Source: Tillus elongatus | Taxonomy: Eukaryota > Arthropoda > Insecta > Coleoptera > Cleridae | Direction of reading: 5' to 3' | DNA length: 64,000 nt | Assembly: GCA_964006375.1 (NCBI GenBank) | Contig: OZ023263.1 | Location: 138,820,173-138,884,172 of the forward strand | Shown: one piece after another, positions 17,301 through 28,640 of the stretch | How positions within the stretch are numbered: the first letter of the stretch is position 1 | How the letters are laid out: the number at the start of each line of letters is the position of its first letter | Made by a program: the position numbers and the translations under genes | Notes under the pieces: generated by a model | The model's database searches: none | The model's input: only the letters and a program-made list of their open reading frames with translations | What the model was told of the DNA's origin: nothing

Positions 17301-17990
17301 TTCCTCAGAATTGAGATGGTCAGTTCTCAATTGTTGTCTCACGTCGACTTGAACTGAGTTGGGAAATTTAGGTGTTTCTTCAAAATTTTGGATGGGTTCT
17401 ACTTCAATTTGTTCTGTAAAGTTAATTTCAGCGATTTGTGACTTATTTTTTACTGTACATGGTATAGAACAAAACCCAGATATAGCTTCAGCTATGGATT
17501 CCGGTATATGAACTAATTCATTTTCCATTTCTGGAATTAAAACTGTTCCGTCTTCAATATTTACAGGTATCTGAATATGGGTAGTACAAGTTTGTGAAAA
17601 GGGTTGAAAATTTAGGGGATTTATTTCGAAATAAAAAGGTAATTCAATTTCTCTAAATTTTACTGTTCTTTTTTCATAATCTAGTTTGGTTTTTAATTTT
17701 TTAAAGTCTTCGGAACCTATAAGAGCATCAAACCTCTCATGCCATTTTATTACTCTAAATGAAAATGGAAAATTTATGCCGTATTCTTTTAACAGGGGGT
17801 ATCTGACATTATCATTTCCTTTTGTAATTTTTCCTACAGATTTTACGGAAAAGGGCTTTTTGAAAATGTACTCTGAAAAAAATTCATATGCAGGGCCCGG
17901 ATTTATTATGCTGTCTGAAGCTCCCGTGTCCAGAAGAATTTTCAAATTTAAAGATGGCAGGACCAAAAACGGTAATTTGGGTAGTGTCAT
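14388..17990 (-). CDS. pol: Errantivirus-like Pol polyprotein
   Basis: Domains in order: aspartic protease with LLDTGAS at residue 19-25; reverse transcriptase with FTTLDLAQGFHQ near 358 and YMDD near 426; RNase H with TTDAS near 572 and ETDHKPL near 635; integrase zinc finger H-x4-H...C-x2-C about 858-895; and integrase catalytic D, D, E at about 924, 977 and 1013 with 35 residues between the last two. The first Met is arbitrary because the frame is open about 60 bases further upstream, overlapping the end of gag, so expression by frameshift from gag is likely. All catalytic residues that can be checked are present. Confidence 0.93.
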   Translation of the reverse strand: MTLPKLPFLVLPSLNLKILLDTGASDSIINPGPAYEFFSEYIFKKPFSVKSVGKITKGNDNVRYPLLKEYGINFPFSFRVIKWHERFDALIGSEDFKKLKTKLDYEKRTVKFREIELPFYFEINPLNFQPFSQTCTTHIQIPVNIEDGTVLIPEMENELVHIPESIAEAISGFCSIPCTVKNKSQIAEINFTEQIEVEPIQNFEETPKFPNSVQVDVRQQLRTDHLNSEEKQKLFKLCHQYRNIFYHENTDLTFTNAIKHHIRTRDNDPIHVKSYRYPYHLKIEIQKEIQKLLDNKIIRPSTSAFCSPVWIVPKKLDSSGKKKWRLVIDYRKLNEKTILEKYPLPRIEEILDNLGKCTYFTTLDLAQGFHQIELTPESIEKTAFSVNNGLYEYVRMPFGLRSSPLTFQRVMDNVFREFLYKNCFGYMDDIVIFSKSLQEHLIHIKQVFQKLQDVNLKVQLDKSEFLRKEVEFLGHVITIDGVKPNPSKIECIKNYPIPKTQKQIKAFLGLVGYYRRFIKNFAKIVYPLTKCLKKDSTLNFNDPEYVNAFSQAKELIINSPVLTYPNFDKEFHLTTDASNIALGGVLSQDNKPIAFYSRALNSAERNYSTIERELLSIVENTKHFRPYLFGRKFTIETDHKPLVWLFSIKEPNSRLVKWRLKLEEFDYEIKYKKGKDNVVADALSRTEINAVEDDIDLVSLLGNADPSELRVLDDNDLIELGIDPQPDQNNSESQTQHTSLENPVFCLPISEGPINHFKNQILIYHGSEKREITTNLFKNKQIKIYLQEGHELQQLNTFLKEKINPSNVYGILFETQEIERLFMLVASALFNSSVKIIKCNKQVENITSTTVQKQIIQNYHQNNHNGINETYEQLKLNYYWPNMKKSINDFINKCDICLQAKYERRPYKLPFSGPLLAKRPFEVIHADVFSFENHKFLTIIDLFSKYAQAYYIKDTTALTILSKLRHYFSHHNYVSTLVCDSGKEFDNATLKEYCDLFNIKLHITTPQNPNSNSPVERLHSTILEKLRTMKLENPLEKPIDLMITCILIYNQSVHSLTGHSPFSLLYGPYDKLEPIDPHKTLYEEYNHRRLKEILPFFDQIYKKSKEKSETILRKRNENRNEIPQIQTEQVAIKVPYVKKTNPLYKIYHNPVQVNQNKLLLPDSQKKTAHLKNVKRVKKTFSLQEHHPPDDGPQPGPSTRS

Positions 17991-18004
17991 AATATTGTTT
18001 ATAT

Positions 18005-19114
18005 CTAGGGTGACAAAGGATTTTCCGAGGCTTCTTCCTGAAAATCCAGATTTTCTGGCTCATTTCCGGAATAATCATTAAAGTTTTCGTTTTCGACACA
18101 TTGCAAATAATATTCGGGTTGTAATTCGTCACATACATAATCTGTCATTTCTTGATTCGGATATTCTAAATTACATATTTCCATGGGTGTAGTTTGATCA
18201 AATTGTCGATTTTGTCTTTGTGGGGGTGCCGAAAAAAGTATTTTTTGTTCTGTTAAATACAGATGAATTTTGAGGCGGTTGATGGCGGAAAACTTGACTA
18301 TTTGTCGGAGAAATTTTATTTTGTGGTAGAGCTCTCAAATTGGATATAGGTTTACTGGGGAAATTAGGTCTTTGTCGTAAAAAGGGTGGTTGTTGAAATC
18401 TATTTACGAAATTAATATTTTGTTGAGGTAACGGTCTTTTCGGTAAAGCAATTTTTCTAAAAATGTTAGGGGTTGTTTTTGTGAAGAAGGATGTGATTTA
18501 TTTCTTAAGCTATTTATGAAATCTGCTTGTTTTATTTTGTTATCTATGCGGTGACACTCAAGTAAAGCCGTTTCTAAACTTGTTACATTTACTAGTCTTA
18601 AATGACTAAAATACGGTTCTAGTATGCCGACTTTAAATGATGTTACAGCCATTTCAGTAAAGTAATTTTTCTTATAAATTTTAATTTCGGTACCTAAATC
18701 CTGTAATTCGATATTCTCATAAAGTGCTTTCAATTTTTCTTTAATTTTGCTATGAAATTCTAAAACTGTTTGATTTTTTGTCATATAACAGGTAGTGAGG
18801 TCTGTTAACAAGAGATTTTCAGAGCGTGGGTCTGAATATTGTGCCATAAGGCCATTTTTAATGTTTTCCCATGAACTAGTTTCTAGAGATAATAAAATAT
18901 CTCGAGCATCTTGTACAATTTTTGATTTAATAAATTCGAGTATCATTCTATTGTGATGCTCAGCATTTTGTTCTGTACTCTCTTTTTTGTAATTTATAAT
19001 AAACAGTTCGCATTGTCTAATAAAATAATTTAAATGTCTACAACCTCCACTGTATTCTGGGATCATCATAGATGTCTGAGATAACAAGGAGATGTCGCCT
19101 TTATTATGTGACAT
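18005..19114 (-). pseudogene. gag: Errantivirus-like gag region, coding sense split over three frames
   Basis: The first frame (19114-18404, 236 residues) starts MSHNKGD and looks like an errantivirus capsid protein, which in this group lacks CCHC knuckles. After about 18490 the likely continuation, rich in Asn, Pro, Gln and Arg, is in a second frame. An acidic C-terminal part is in a third frame that ends at a stop at 18005-18007, just inside the upstream extension of pol. The switch lies near an A-rich run about 18470-18485, but it does not fit a classical slippery heptamer in the reading phase. Two damaging indels, or sequencing or assembly errors, are the simplest explanations. Confidence 0.75.
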
Positions 19115-19306
19115 GATGACTAAAATAGTTTATTATTTTTTGTCGAGTTAATATTTTTCAGATATCGGGTATAATTAATTTTTAAACGTTATTTCTACTT
19201 AAATCTTCAAATAAGCTGATACACAATATAAAAGTATTATTGCTAAATAGGTTTGTCTGATTTTAATTTATTAATAAAATATTAACGTAAGAATTCTTTA
19301 ATATCT

Positions 19307-19575
19307 TAAAGTATTTTGAACCAAAATGGTTTGGAAATACGTGGGATTTAACACAAATAATTTTTGAAATATTTTGAAACAAAATGTTTGAAAATACGAT
19401 AGCTATTACTAATTATTGATAAGGTATTTCGAAGCAAAAATGTTTGAAAAATACAGTAGATTTAATACTAATTATTGACAAGGTATTTCGAAGCAAAAAT
19501 GCTTGAAAATACAGTAGATTTAATACTAATTATTGACAAGGTATTTCGAAGCAAAAATGCTTGAAAATACAAGAG
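19307..19575 (-). repeat. Tandem repeats in the errantivirus 5' untranslated region
   Basis: Around five imperfect units of 54-60 bp begin near 19307, 19367, 19421, 19480 and 19538, each with AAGGTATTTCGAAGC-like and TTGAAAATAC-like parts. The last three are nearly identical. They lie between the 5' LTR and gag. In Drosophila gypsy this position holds the Su(Hw)-binding insulator; no clear Su(Hw) motif was recognised here. Confidence 0.8.
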
Positions 19576-19806
19576 ATGCAATCATAAATTCACAGTGAAA
19601 GATAAAGGAAGGTACTCACAGGATATTCATCTCCTAACAGGCCTTCTTTTGGAGTTTTTCTGGAACTTGGATTACTTTTGGTCACTTGATGTTGATACAA
19701 TGTTTGAAACTGGAGCGTTTGAAACACTGTTAATTTTTCGGTTCTTTAATGCCAAATAAATTATTGAAATAAACCGGCGATTATTATATTTAATGCCGTT
19801 TTGGCA

Positions 19807-19825
19807 TCATGTTCATGCAGCGCCA
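19807..19825 (-). promoter_or_regulatory. Primer binding site of the errantivirus-like element
   Basis: On the element strand TGGCGCTGCATGAACATGA starts with the last T of the LTR. The TGG start matches the CCA end of tRNAs, as in other errantiviruses whose PBS abuts or overlaps the LTR. The tRNA was not identified. Confidence 0.7.
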
Positions 19826-20167
19826 ATTAGGTAACACAAAACTTAAGTTTCCATAAAAATACAACTTTATTTTAAGGAAACAATACAGTGTGTTACTATT
19901 CTAATAATATTAATATAAAATGGAAGTGAACAAAGCAAGTAGATGTGAACTATATTAGTTTCAAATACCGACTGTTAACGCAACATCGTTTAGCAGTCGC
20001 AAGTAAAATATGCATACTAAGTAAAATGATTATTATACATTTTATAGTTTATTGTACTTTAAACTTAATAATTGAAACTAAGCAATGTCTGGTCAATGCC
20101 TTTCTCTATAACAGGGTCACTGTGAAATGCACTAATGTCACTTATAGAAGTTGGGTACATGGTGACG

Positions 20168-20172
<5 letters not shown>
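19825..20172 (-). repeat. 5' LTR of the errantivirus-like element
   Basis: 348 bp that reads as identical to the LTR at 12549-12896. It would hold promoter and polyadenylation signals; none was defined with certainty. Its outer edge is followed by ATAT and the remaining (TA)n of the interrupted H element. Confidence 0.93.
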
Positions 20173-22080
<1,908 letters not shown>

Positions 22081-22104
22081 AAAAAAAGCAAATAAAAGGT
22101 ATTT

Positions 22105-22176
22105 GGACTCGTCCGGGATTTGAACCTGGGAGCTCCCGCACTCTAAGCGGAAATCATACCTCTAGACCACCGAGTC
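22105..22176 (-). tRNA. tRNA-Pro-like sequence with anticodon AGA
   Basis: On the minus strand a 72-nt cloverleaf starts GACTCGGTGGTCTAGAGG (A box) and contains GGTTCAAATCC (B box), with a T-run 10-20 bp downstream as a Pol III terminator. It resembles tRNA-Pro(AGG) almost throughout. The loop reads TTAGAGT, giving AGA instead of AGG. Acceptor pair 7-66 and one T-stem pair are mismatched. It is either a decayed tRNA-Pro, a tRNA-derived SINE head, or an unusual decoder of Ser codons with a Pro body. Decay is most likely. Confidence 0.7.
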
Positions 22177-22381
22177 AGTTGCTGGAAGTTTGTTTTAACG
22201 TCGTATTCCAGCGGGCGTTGTAGTCATTTTAGTCATAATTAATGTTTAATGATTTATATAAAGATTATAATGTTTAATGATTTATATTAAGATTATAAAT
22301 TAGTATCTAGTTATTAAATTAAATACTGAAATCTCGGATAAGTTTTGTTTCCGAGGAAACACTGTTTCTTTCTCGACAGAA

Positions 22382-22656
22382 TGACTGAATCGTTGGTTGT
22401 GATGCACAATCATCATCAATGTGGGTAGTCGAAGCCAATTAAATACGCATTATTAAGGATAACTCAAAAACTACTGGTCAGATCCTGATTACATTTATAT
22501 GGGACCACACGAGAAGCACCAGCTTTCAAATAAAAAAAAAAAGAATCATCAAAATCGGTTCACCTAGAAAAAAGTTCTGAGGTAACACACATAAAAAAAA
22601 ATTAAAAAAAAATACAGGCGAATTGAGAACCTCCTCCTTTTTTGAAGTCGGTTAAA
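22382..22656 (+). mobile_element. Helitron-type 3' region
   Basis: It carries the same module as 11059-11365 (ATCATCATCAATG, CATTTATATGGGACCACACG), then AATCATCAAAATCGGTTCAC, A-runs and the end block CGAATTGAGAACCTCCTCC with GAAGTCGGTTAAAAA. Because an identical module follows the NETEAQR coding fragment at 11.0 kb, it is assigned to that Helitron family by inference. Confidence 0.6.
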
Positions 22657-22879
22657 AATGGCAATCAGTCGTCACCGTTAATATTTTTAGATCTTGATCG
22701 TTGTTTACATTTTAACAAAAAGGTAGTATTTTTTGAAATGGTATATTTTTCGTTTTTGAATTAGGTTTTTTTTTGGGTTTTACAATATTACATGAAAACT
22801 ACATTTTTTAAAAACCCAATAAAAGTCAATTTAAAATTCATATAAAACCACGGTGTTTGATTTAAATTAATAATTATAA

Positions 22880-23410
22880 AAACCCGTTTCTTTCCACAAG
22901 GAGCAATGTTGTATTGCATTATCCGTTAGTTTGTCTCTTTGTACCATTGCACGTTATGGAAAATAACAGTTTTTAATTAATTTTTCGGAAAGTAGTAATA
23001 ACTATGTCACACCTCATATCGTTGGAAACGCCTCAATAAGGGCTATTAACATAGCTAACAATATATAGGTGTCCCATATTAAAAACACAACTTTGACATT
23101 TTTCTCGAAATTTTTTTTTTTTTGAAGATATCTGAATATACAGCTTTATTTGATGGCAAAAGTTCTACCAGAATGCGTTTTCACCTTTTTGATATCTTGT
23201 TGGATACAGAAAATGCAAGCGGGGTCCCAAATCGCAAACTTTTCAAAAGCGCCCTATCTACGAAACTAAGAAGGCGGCGACTTTTCTGTCACTGTCATTT
23301 TTCGCTTCGAGCACAGTATTGCGAAAACCGTTTGTCTCTATCTTCAATAATAACTGAGATACTCCACATTTGCAACGAAAATAAAGACAGCCTGTACAGT
23401 CAACTTCCTA
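22880..23410 (+). repeat. Interspersed repeat copy, inverted partner of 6838-7440
   Basis: It is the reverse complement of 6838-7440 over about 500 bp with moderate divergence. It contains an open frame (23122-23478) with no recognised domain, mirrored by broken frames in the other copy, so coding is unlikely. Confidence 0.7.
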
Positions 23411-23480
23411 TTGGCTGCTCACATAACCCGGGGCTCGATTCACTTTCGCTAAATCGTTTGTCAACAATTACAACATAAAA

Positions 23481-23699
23481 ATGACAGATTGCAAATCCAA
23501 CGACGTTATGTATTTCATTCATAAGTATTATAAGAGTAGACACGAAACAATGAAAGAAATTGGCTCACGTCTCTATGAAAATGATTTTGAAGCGGTTTGT
23601 TTTTTTATCTTTAAACTTAAAAATAAGCCATCACCTAAGATCGAAACAGTCATGTGTTTTTCCATGGGCGAGTTACGAGGGAGGGCAATAAGTCCATGA
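23481..23699 (+). other. Short open frame of unknown nature interrupted by the mariner
   Basis: The frame starts MTDCKSNDVMYFIHKYYKSR and runs into the mariner at 23676. If the mariner and one TA are skipped, the frame stays open for about 16 further codons after 24968. No domain was recognised. It could be a chance frame or the first exon of an unknown gene. Confidence 0.25.
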
Positions 23700-24967
23700 C
23701 TTTTTAAAGGAAACAGGTTTTTTGACAGAAAATAATTTTATTTCTCAACATAGTCTCCTTTGAGCTCTATACACTTCGTCCAACGTTTCTCCATTTTTTT
23801 TATCCCTTCCAAAAATAAGATTTGTCGAGGTCCTCAAAATAGGTATTTGTTTGTGAGATGATTCCATGATCGGAGTCAAATCTCTTTCAGTCGAGACATT
23901 TCTTTAAGTTTGGAAACAAGAAATAGTCACGCGGGGCTAAATACGGAGAATAGTGGGGATGGGGGAGCAATTCGTTGCCCAATTTATGCAATTTCGCCAT
24001 GGAGACTACACATGTGTGCACCTTTGCATTGTCTTGGTGGAAAATAACCTTTTTCTTGGCCAAATGCGGTCGTTTTTTCTTCAAATCGTCATTGAATCGG
24101 TCCAATAATTTGGTATAATATTCGCCATTGATTGTTCTTCCCTTTTTGAAGTAATCAATGTGGATTATACCGCGTGCATCTGAAAAAACGGTCGCCATGA
24201 CTTTATTGGCTGAGGAACCCACCTTGGCCTTCTTCGGCGCAGATTCGCACGGAGAGACCCACTGTTTTGACTGCTGCTTGGTCTCTGGTGTGTTGTGGTG
24301 AATCAATGTTTCGTCCGCATTTACGAAACGGCAAAAAAACTCGTCCCTATTGCGGTTGAACAACGCCAAACACTCCTTGGAAGTTGTCACACGATTGTGT
24401 TTGTGGTCGAGTGAGCAAACGCGGTACCCATCTTGCGGATAGCATTCTCACACCCCAGTGATCATGCAAAATCGAAACCAATGAGCCATGTGATATGCCT
24501 ATAGCTTCCACAATCTCCCGCACTTTCAATCTCTGATCGGCCAACACAATATCGTGAATTTTTTAATTTTTTTCGGGTGTAGTAACCTCAACTGGGCGTC
24601 CAGAACGTCCAGCGTCATTTGTGCTTGTACGGCCGCAACGAAATTCAGTAAACCACTTTTTTACCATGGAAATTGATGGTGCAGAGTCCCCATGGTATTT
24701 ATCAAGCTTAGCCTTGGTTTGAGTTATGTTTCTTTTTTTCTGCAAAAAATTATGTTTGATGAGCACACGAAATTAACTTTTTTCCATTTTCGTTATAACT
24801 CAATAGGTTGCCTGCTTTCAATGGCTATCTAATACAAACTAAATGACGCGGCTTGTTCAAAATTTGACAGGAGTCAACTGATAGCTGCTTGTTGACAGGA
24901 GCAGTGTTGCCCTCCCTGTGAAGAGGCGGGAAATTAAAAAAGTCACGGACTTATTGACCCGCCCTCG
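23676..24967 (-). mobile_element. Mariner DNA transposon, full length
   Basis: 1292 bp bounded by TA on each side (23674-23675 and 24968-24969). The ends are inverted: CGAGGGAGGGCAATAAGTCC on the left against CGAGGGCGGGTCAATAAGTC on the reversed right end. The length is normal for mariner. The internal transposase is broken, so it needs help in trans. Confidence 0.9.
23887..24766 (-). pseudogene. Mariner transposase, frameshifted
   Basis: Coding sense passes through three frames (24766-24563, 24547-24347, 24390-23887). The N-terminal part has SISMVKKWFTEFRCGRTSTN and GRSGRPVE. The middle has the WVPRLLT form of the mariner WVPHEL motif. The last part has ADETLIHH (first Asp), IFHQDNAKVHT (second Asp) and HYSPYLAPRDYFLFP, where the catalytic third Asp (APRD) is kept although the usual SPD is SPY. 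At least two indels inactivate it. Confidence 0.88.
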
Positions 24968-25096
24968 TATTAGGATACAATTTAATTAGCTTTGTAATTA
25001 GCTGTTACATTTACTTTTAGGATAATATAAATTTATTTGCCTATGACAGCAAGTTGCCGTCTGTAAAAATATTACGTAAACATACAATTTTTTCGC

Positions 25097-25167
25097 GCAT
25101 TTGTGGTTCAATGGTAGTCTCATCGTCTCACACGCAGACGGCACAAGTTTGATTCCCGCCCGATGCA
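25097..25167 (+). pseudogene. tRNA-Gly-like pseudogene
   Basis: 71 nt from GCATTTGTGGTTCAATGG to TTTGATTCCCGCCCGATGCA resembles tRNA-Gly(GCC). The A and B boxes are recognisable. The anticodon stem is intact (CGTCT/AGACG), but the loop CACACGC lacks the invariant U33 and does not give GCC, and one acceptor pair is broken. A functional tRNA is unlikely. Confidence 0.65.
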
Positions 25168-26274
25168 TGTAACATTTTCTTTAGTTTCACTACGTTTGAT
25201 CCGTGGCGTATCGTTGGGGCGACAGTTTGTTGGGCCGACACATCGTAAAGTCGACACTACAATAGAACGCCGATTCGGCGGAGAATACCGATTTTTTCAG
25301 TATTTGTCTGGCCGACTGGCTCTAATATTGATCTCTGCTTCATACTTAGTTACAAAACGTAACATATAAGCGAAATTGAAATAAAAATGCCTATTTATAT
25401 GCGCGCGGGGCAATACGCACTTTTTATATGTTTTAAAGCTATTTGTGTAAAAAGATATGTTGAGTTATTAGATACAAATAAACATACTTATGGGTAATTG
25501 ATTGTTATATATGTAAATATGTATGAAACTCAATCCTGACTCACCTTAATAAAAAGGTCATTTTCTAATGAAAAAAATCGATTACTATAAGATTTTATTC
25601 CATATTTTAATGACAAAATGTGATTTAAAGTGAAGCCACATATTATTAAGCATTTATTTTTAAGAAAATTATCTTTGATGGCATCTACTTTTTCACATTT
25701 TATAATGCATAGCTGCACAATTGTTTGAAAATTTATGGTTGCGAGGGCAGAAGGTTAAGTACTTCTTTTTTATAAATGTATATGGGCAATGAAGAAAAAA
25801 TCATTGGAGATTGAATATGTGGTTATGCCTCTAAAGTTATTTGTGTAAAAAAATGGTTGAGTTAGATATAAATAGATATACTTATGGATAAATCGTTGTT
25901 TCTGAAGAAGTTATAAATAGTTGTAAGCCTGAATTACAATGTCCACACTCAAAGAAACTATGGAGAATGACAGGCAGTTCTGTTATTTTCGTAAAAAAAT
26001 CGAATATGTTTTCTTCAATTTTTTCATTAAAACAATTTGATTTAAAGAAAAACCAGATTTTCATAAACCTTCTATTTTCTTATTTTATTGCCAAATATTT
26101 TCAAAAAAGCTCGTTTTACATTATTTTTTAATGCCTTTGTTGGCGGCAAATTTATTTTTCAAAATTTATTATGTCTTTTTTCAAATAATTAACAAAATAA
26201 ACAAGGAAAAAGCTGTCGTTTATATTATTTTCTTATGCTTATTTGCTGCAAATATGTATATTTTTTTAAATTTA
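25168..26274. other. Non-coding AT-rich stretch
   Basis: No protein or RNA gene was recognised. Two weakly similar subregions (25430-25500 and 25830-25900) share AAAGCTATTTGTGTAAAAA-like and GATACAAATA-like text, hinting at an old local duplication. Confidence 0.4.
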
Positions 26275-26327
26275 CGCGACAAAGTGCGCTATGGAAGTGA
26301 GTGTTCATATAAATGATCTAAAATTTT

Positions 26328-26409
<82 letters not shown>

Positions 26410-26471
26410 AAAATTTTAGATCATTTATATGAACACTCACTTCCATAGCGCACTTTGTCGCGTCCAGACTT
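26275..26471. repeat. Palindrome of H 5' ends around (TA)n
   Basis: The sequence ACGCGACAAAGTGCGCTATG (26275 on) through TTTTGTTTTAT is exactly inverted after a (TA)n of about 70 bp, ending in CGCACTTTGTCGCGTCCAGA. Arms are about 60 bp and read as perfect. The arms are a variant of the H family 5' terminus, so this is either a minimal foldback derivative or an inverted dimer of H ends. Confidence 0.85.
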
Positions 26472-26789
26472 TTTATTATGAGTAGCAGAATGTTCGCTAC
26501 ATGATTGTACACTTATTTTCTTATGCTGGTTGCATTTTCGCGCATTCACTGTTTTTGGAATACCTAGTAATACTTTAGTTCTTTATAAACTCAGTGAGCA
26601 GTTCTCCCGACATGTAACATTTTTCAATCTGCGCGTTTTTATAATATTCATTGATAACAAATTAAATTGTCCAGTTATTAATACTAGACTGACACATAAA
26701 TAAGCTTGGTACTGAAATGGTCTAAAAAACTTTTTAAAATTTTAATTACAATTTGAGCATATATTTACTATTTTAGTTTAAGTATGTTT

Positions 26790-28075
26790 TATGCTGCCAT
26801 AACGCACTTGCTGCGGCCACATTTTTTGTTGTTATAGACAAACCTTATTAAGGCGACTTTTTTTTTTTTTTTTAAATATGCCAGAATAAATGTGTGCCTT
26901 TGTAAAGGTGTGACTATATATGCATCAAGATTATTCAAGATTCCCGCTTATTAACATTTGAAATATTCTTATAACTCTTTGCAACAAAGCAGTTGTTGTA
27001 TGTAGATTTTTTTTATACTTTTATTCACTATTTACTATTTTTTAAATAAAACTCGCTACCACAAGTAACTTGCTGCATACAAGTTTTTTACAAATATTTA
27101 CTGTTTAACAACAGGGATTTTTTATGCAAATTTATTACCATTACGCATTTGCTGCGCCCACACTTTTTTTCTTATTGCGAATCAACAAATCTTATCAAGT
27201 GCCTTTTATTAATTTTTCTCAAGTATCGGAATAAATGTGTGCTTTTCTGAAGGCTTCACTTTATATGTATCAAGATATTTGAAGATTCAAGCTGAATGGG
27301 AAGGATTTATGATTCGAAATGAATGATAAACTTTTTTAAATACTTTTATTTACTACCTATTTGATTGTCAATTTTTTTAATAAAAACTCGCTACCACAAC
27401 AAATTCGCTACCAAAAGGCACTTTATGCGTCAACACAATTTTGTAGTTGCAAATGGATAACTCTTATTAGGTGCCTTAATTTTTTTCAAATATCATAAAG
27501 GATCTGTTAGTTTGGCTATTTAGGTTTGCTTAAAATGGTCTTATAAATTCAAAACAAGGGTTCTTTTAACTTAATCATAGGTATACTATATCGACCAATA
27601 AATTAGTGTTCAGTCTAAAATTATAATTTTCAGCAGAAATTTTTATATTGTTGATATCAGTGAATTGTTATTAACAAAATTCACTTATAGACAACAACAA
27701 AACAACTTATTTTGTTGTTGGAAAAACTAGTTCGATTAGGTTGACTAAAACGAAATCATCCAGGCGATTAATAAGGAAAAATACCTGCCACGTTTATAAT
27801 TTGGCAGATACTTTCCCTTTCTAAATATTGTATTGTGGAGTAGGTAGCCTTGAACGCTCGCTTCTTTATCCACAAAGTGTTTTTAATTTCATACAAGGTA
27901 AATTTTCTAAATATGAATTCAGTTTTTTTTTTGGAAAGCTTTTGTAACTTTAATGAAATGTTTAATTTGTAAAGATATATCAAATTTAAATTTTTTAGCT
28001 TAATAGAAAATCGAGTTACGAGCATCGTGAGTTTTAATCTAGTGTACCACTATCACGCACTTGCAGCGTGCCGAA
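26790..28075 (-). repeat. Cluster of degraded H termini, minus orientation
   Basis: Variants of the inverted H terminus recur near 26797 (CCATAACGCACTTGCTGCGG), 27055, 27133 (CCATTACGCATTTGCTGCGC), 27388 and 28049 (CACGCACTTGCAGCG). Text between them is AT-rich with phrases such as AAGGTGTGACTATATATGCATC-like and its 27250 counterpart repeated. Repeated insertion or tandem duplication of one end followed by decay would explain this. Confidence 0.55.
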
Positions 28076-28299
28076 ATTTTTCTTAATTATTTCTACAGTG
28101 ACCACCAACGTGATCAGTGTGTCCCGACTTGGGGCGTATGCGATTCATATTTTCTAATATATTGTTTTTTCACACGTAGTAGCTTTGATTCAGTGGAGTA
28201 GTATAGAAAGTAAATGTCCATTCATGACATTTTGTGCCAACAGTTATAAAAATGCAGAAATGCTTGTAGTCCTAAAAAACGAATAAAGTGAACACTGTG

Positions 28300-28640
28300 T
28301 CCCTCGCACATAAGTCTGACGTGAACAACTATCGTACAATTTCCATTCTATCAGTTTTGTCCAAAGCTGTCGAAAAAGTTATCAAATACAAAATAGCTTA
28401 ACTAAGACACATCAAATTCGTCAAAACCGGTGATATTCTTACGTGCGTCAGCCATTTTTGTGCTTGCCCCTAAACAACTATGGAAATGTCAGTTTTTTTT
28501 TTATGGCTCCAGAGCGTTTAATGCGGTATGGCGTGCAGCGCTCCTCAATAAACTCCTATCGTATAGGCTGCTAACTGTTCTTATGGGTACTCAGTTTTCA
28601 AAAGATCGACCTTGCATATGGTCTTCCGTCGGATAAATTT
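28300..28640 (+). pseudogene. LINE reverse transcriptase relic
   Basis: It reads NNYRTISILSVLSKAVEKVI near 28323-28385, the RT block known as NYRPISLLS in jockey-type LINEs. After a gap, SRAFNAVWRAALLNKLLSYRL near 28505-28570 parallels SKAFDQVWHAALLNKLPAYGL of the LINE at 2668-4076. Stops and deletions separate them. Confidence 0.6.

Noticed and set aside
17686..18081. 131-residue plus-strand frame opposite the gag/pol junction
   Set aside because: Shadow of the pol N-terminus; the minus strand carries the protease motif.
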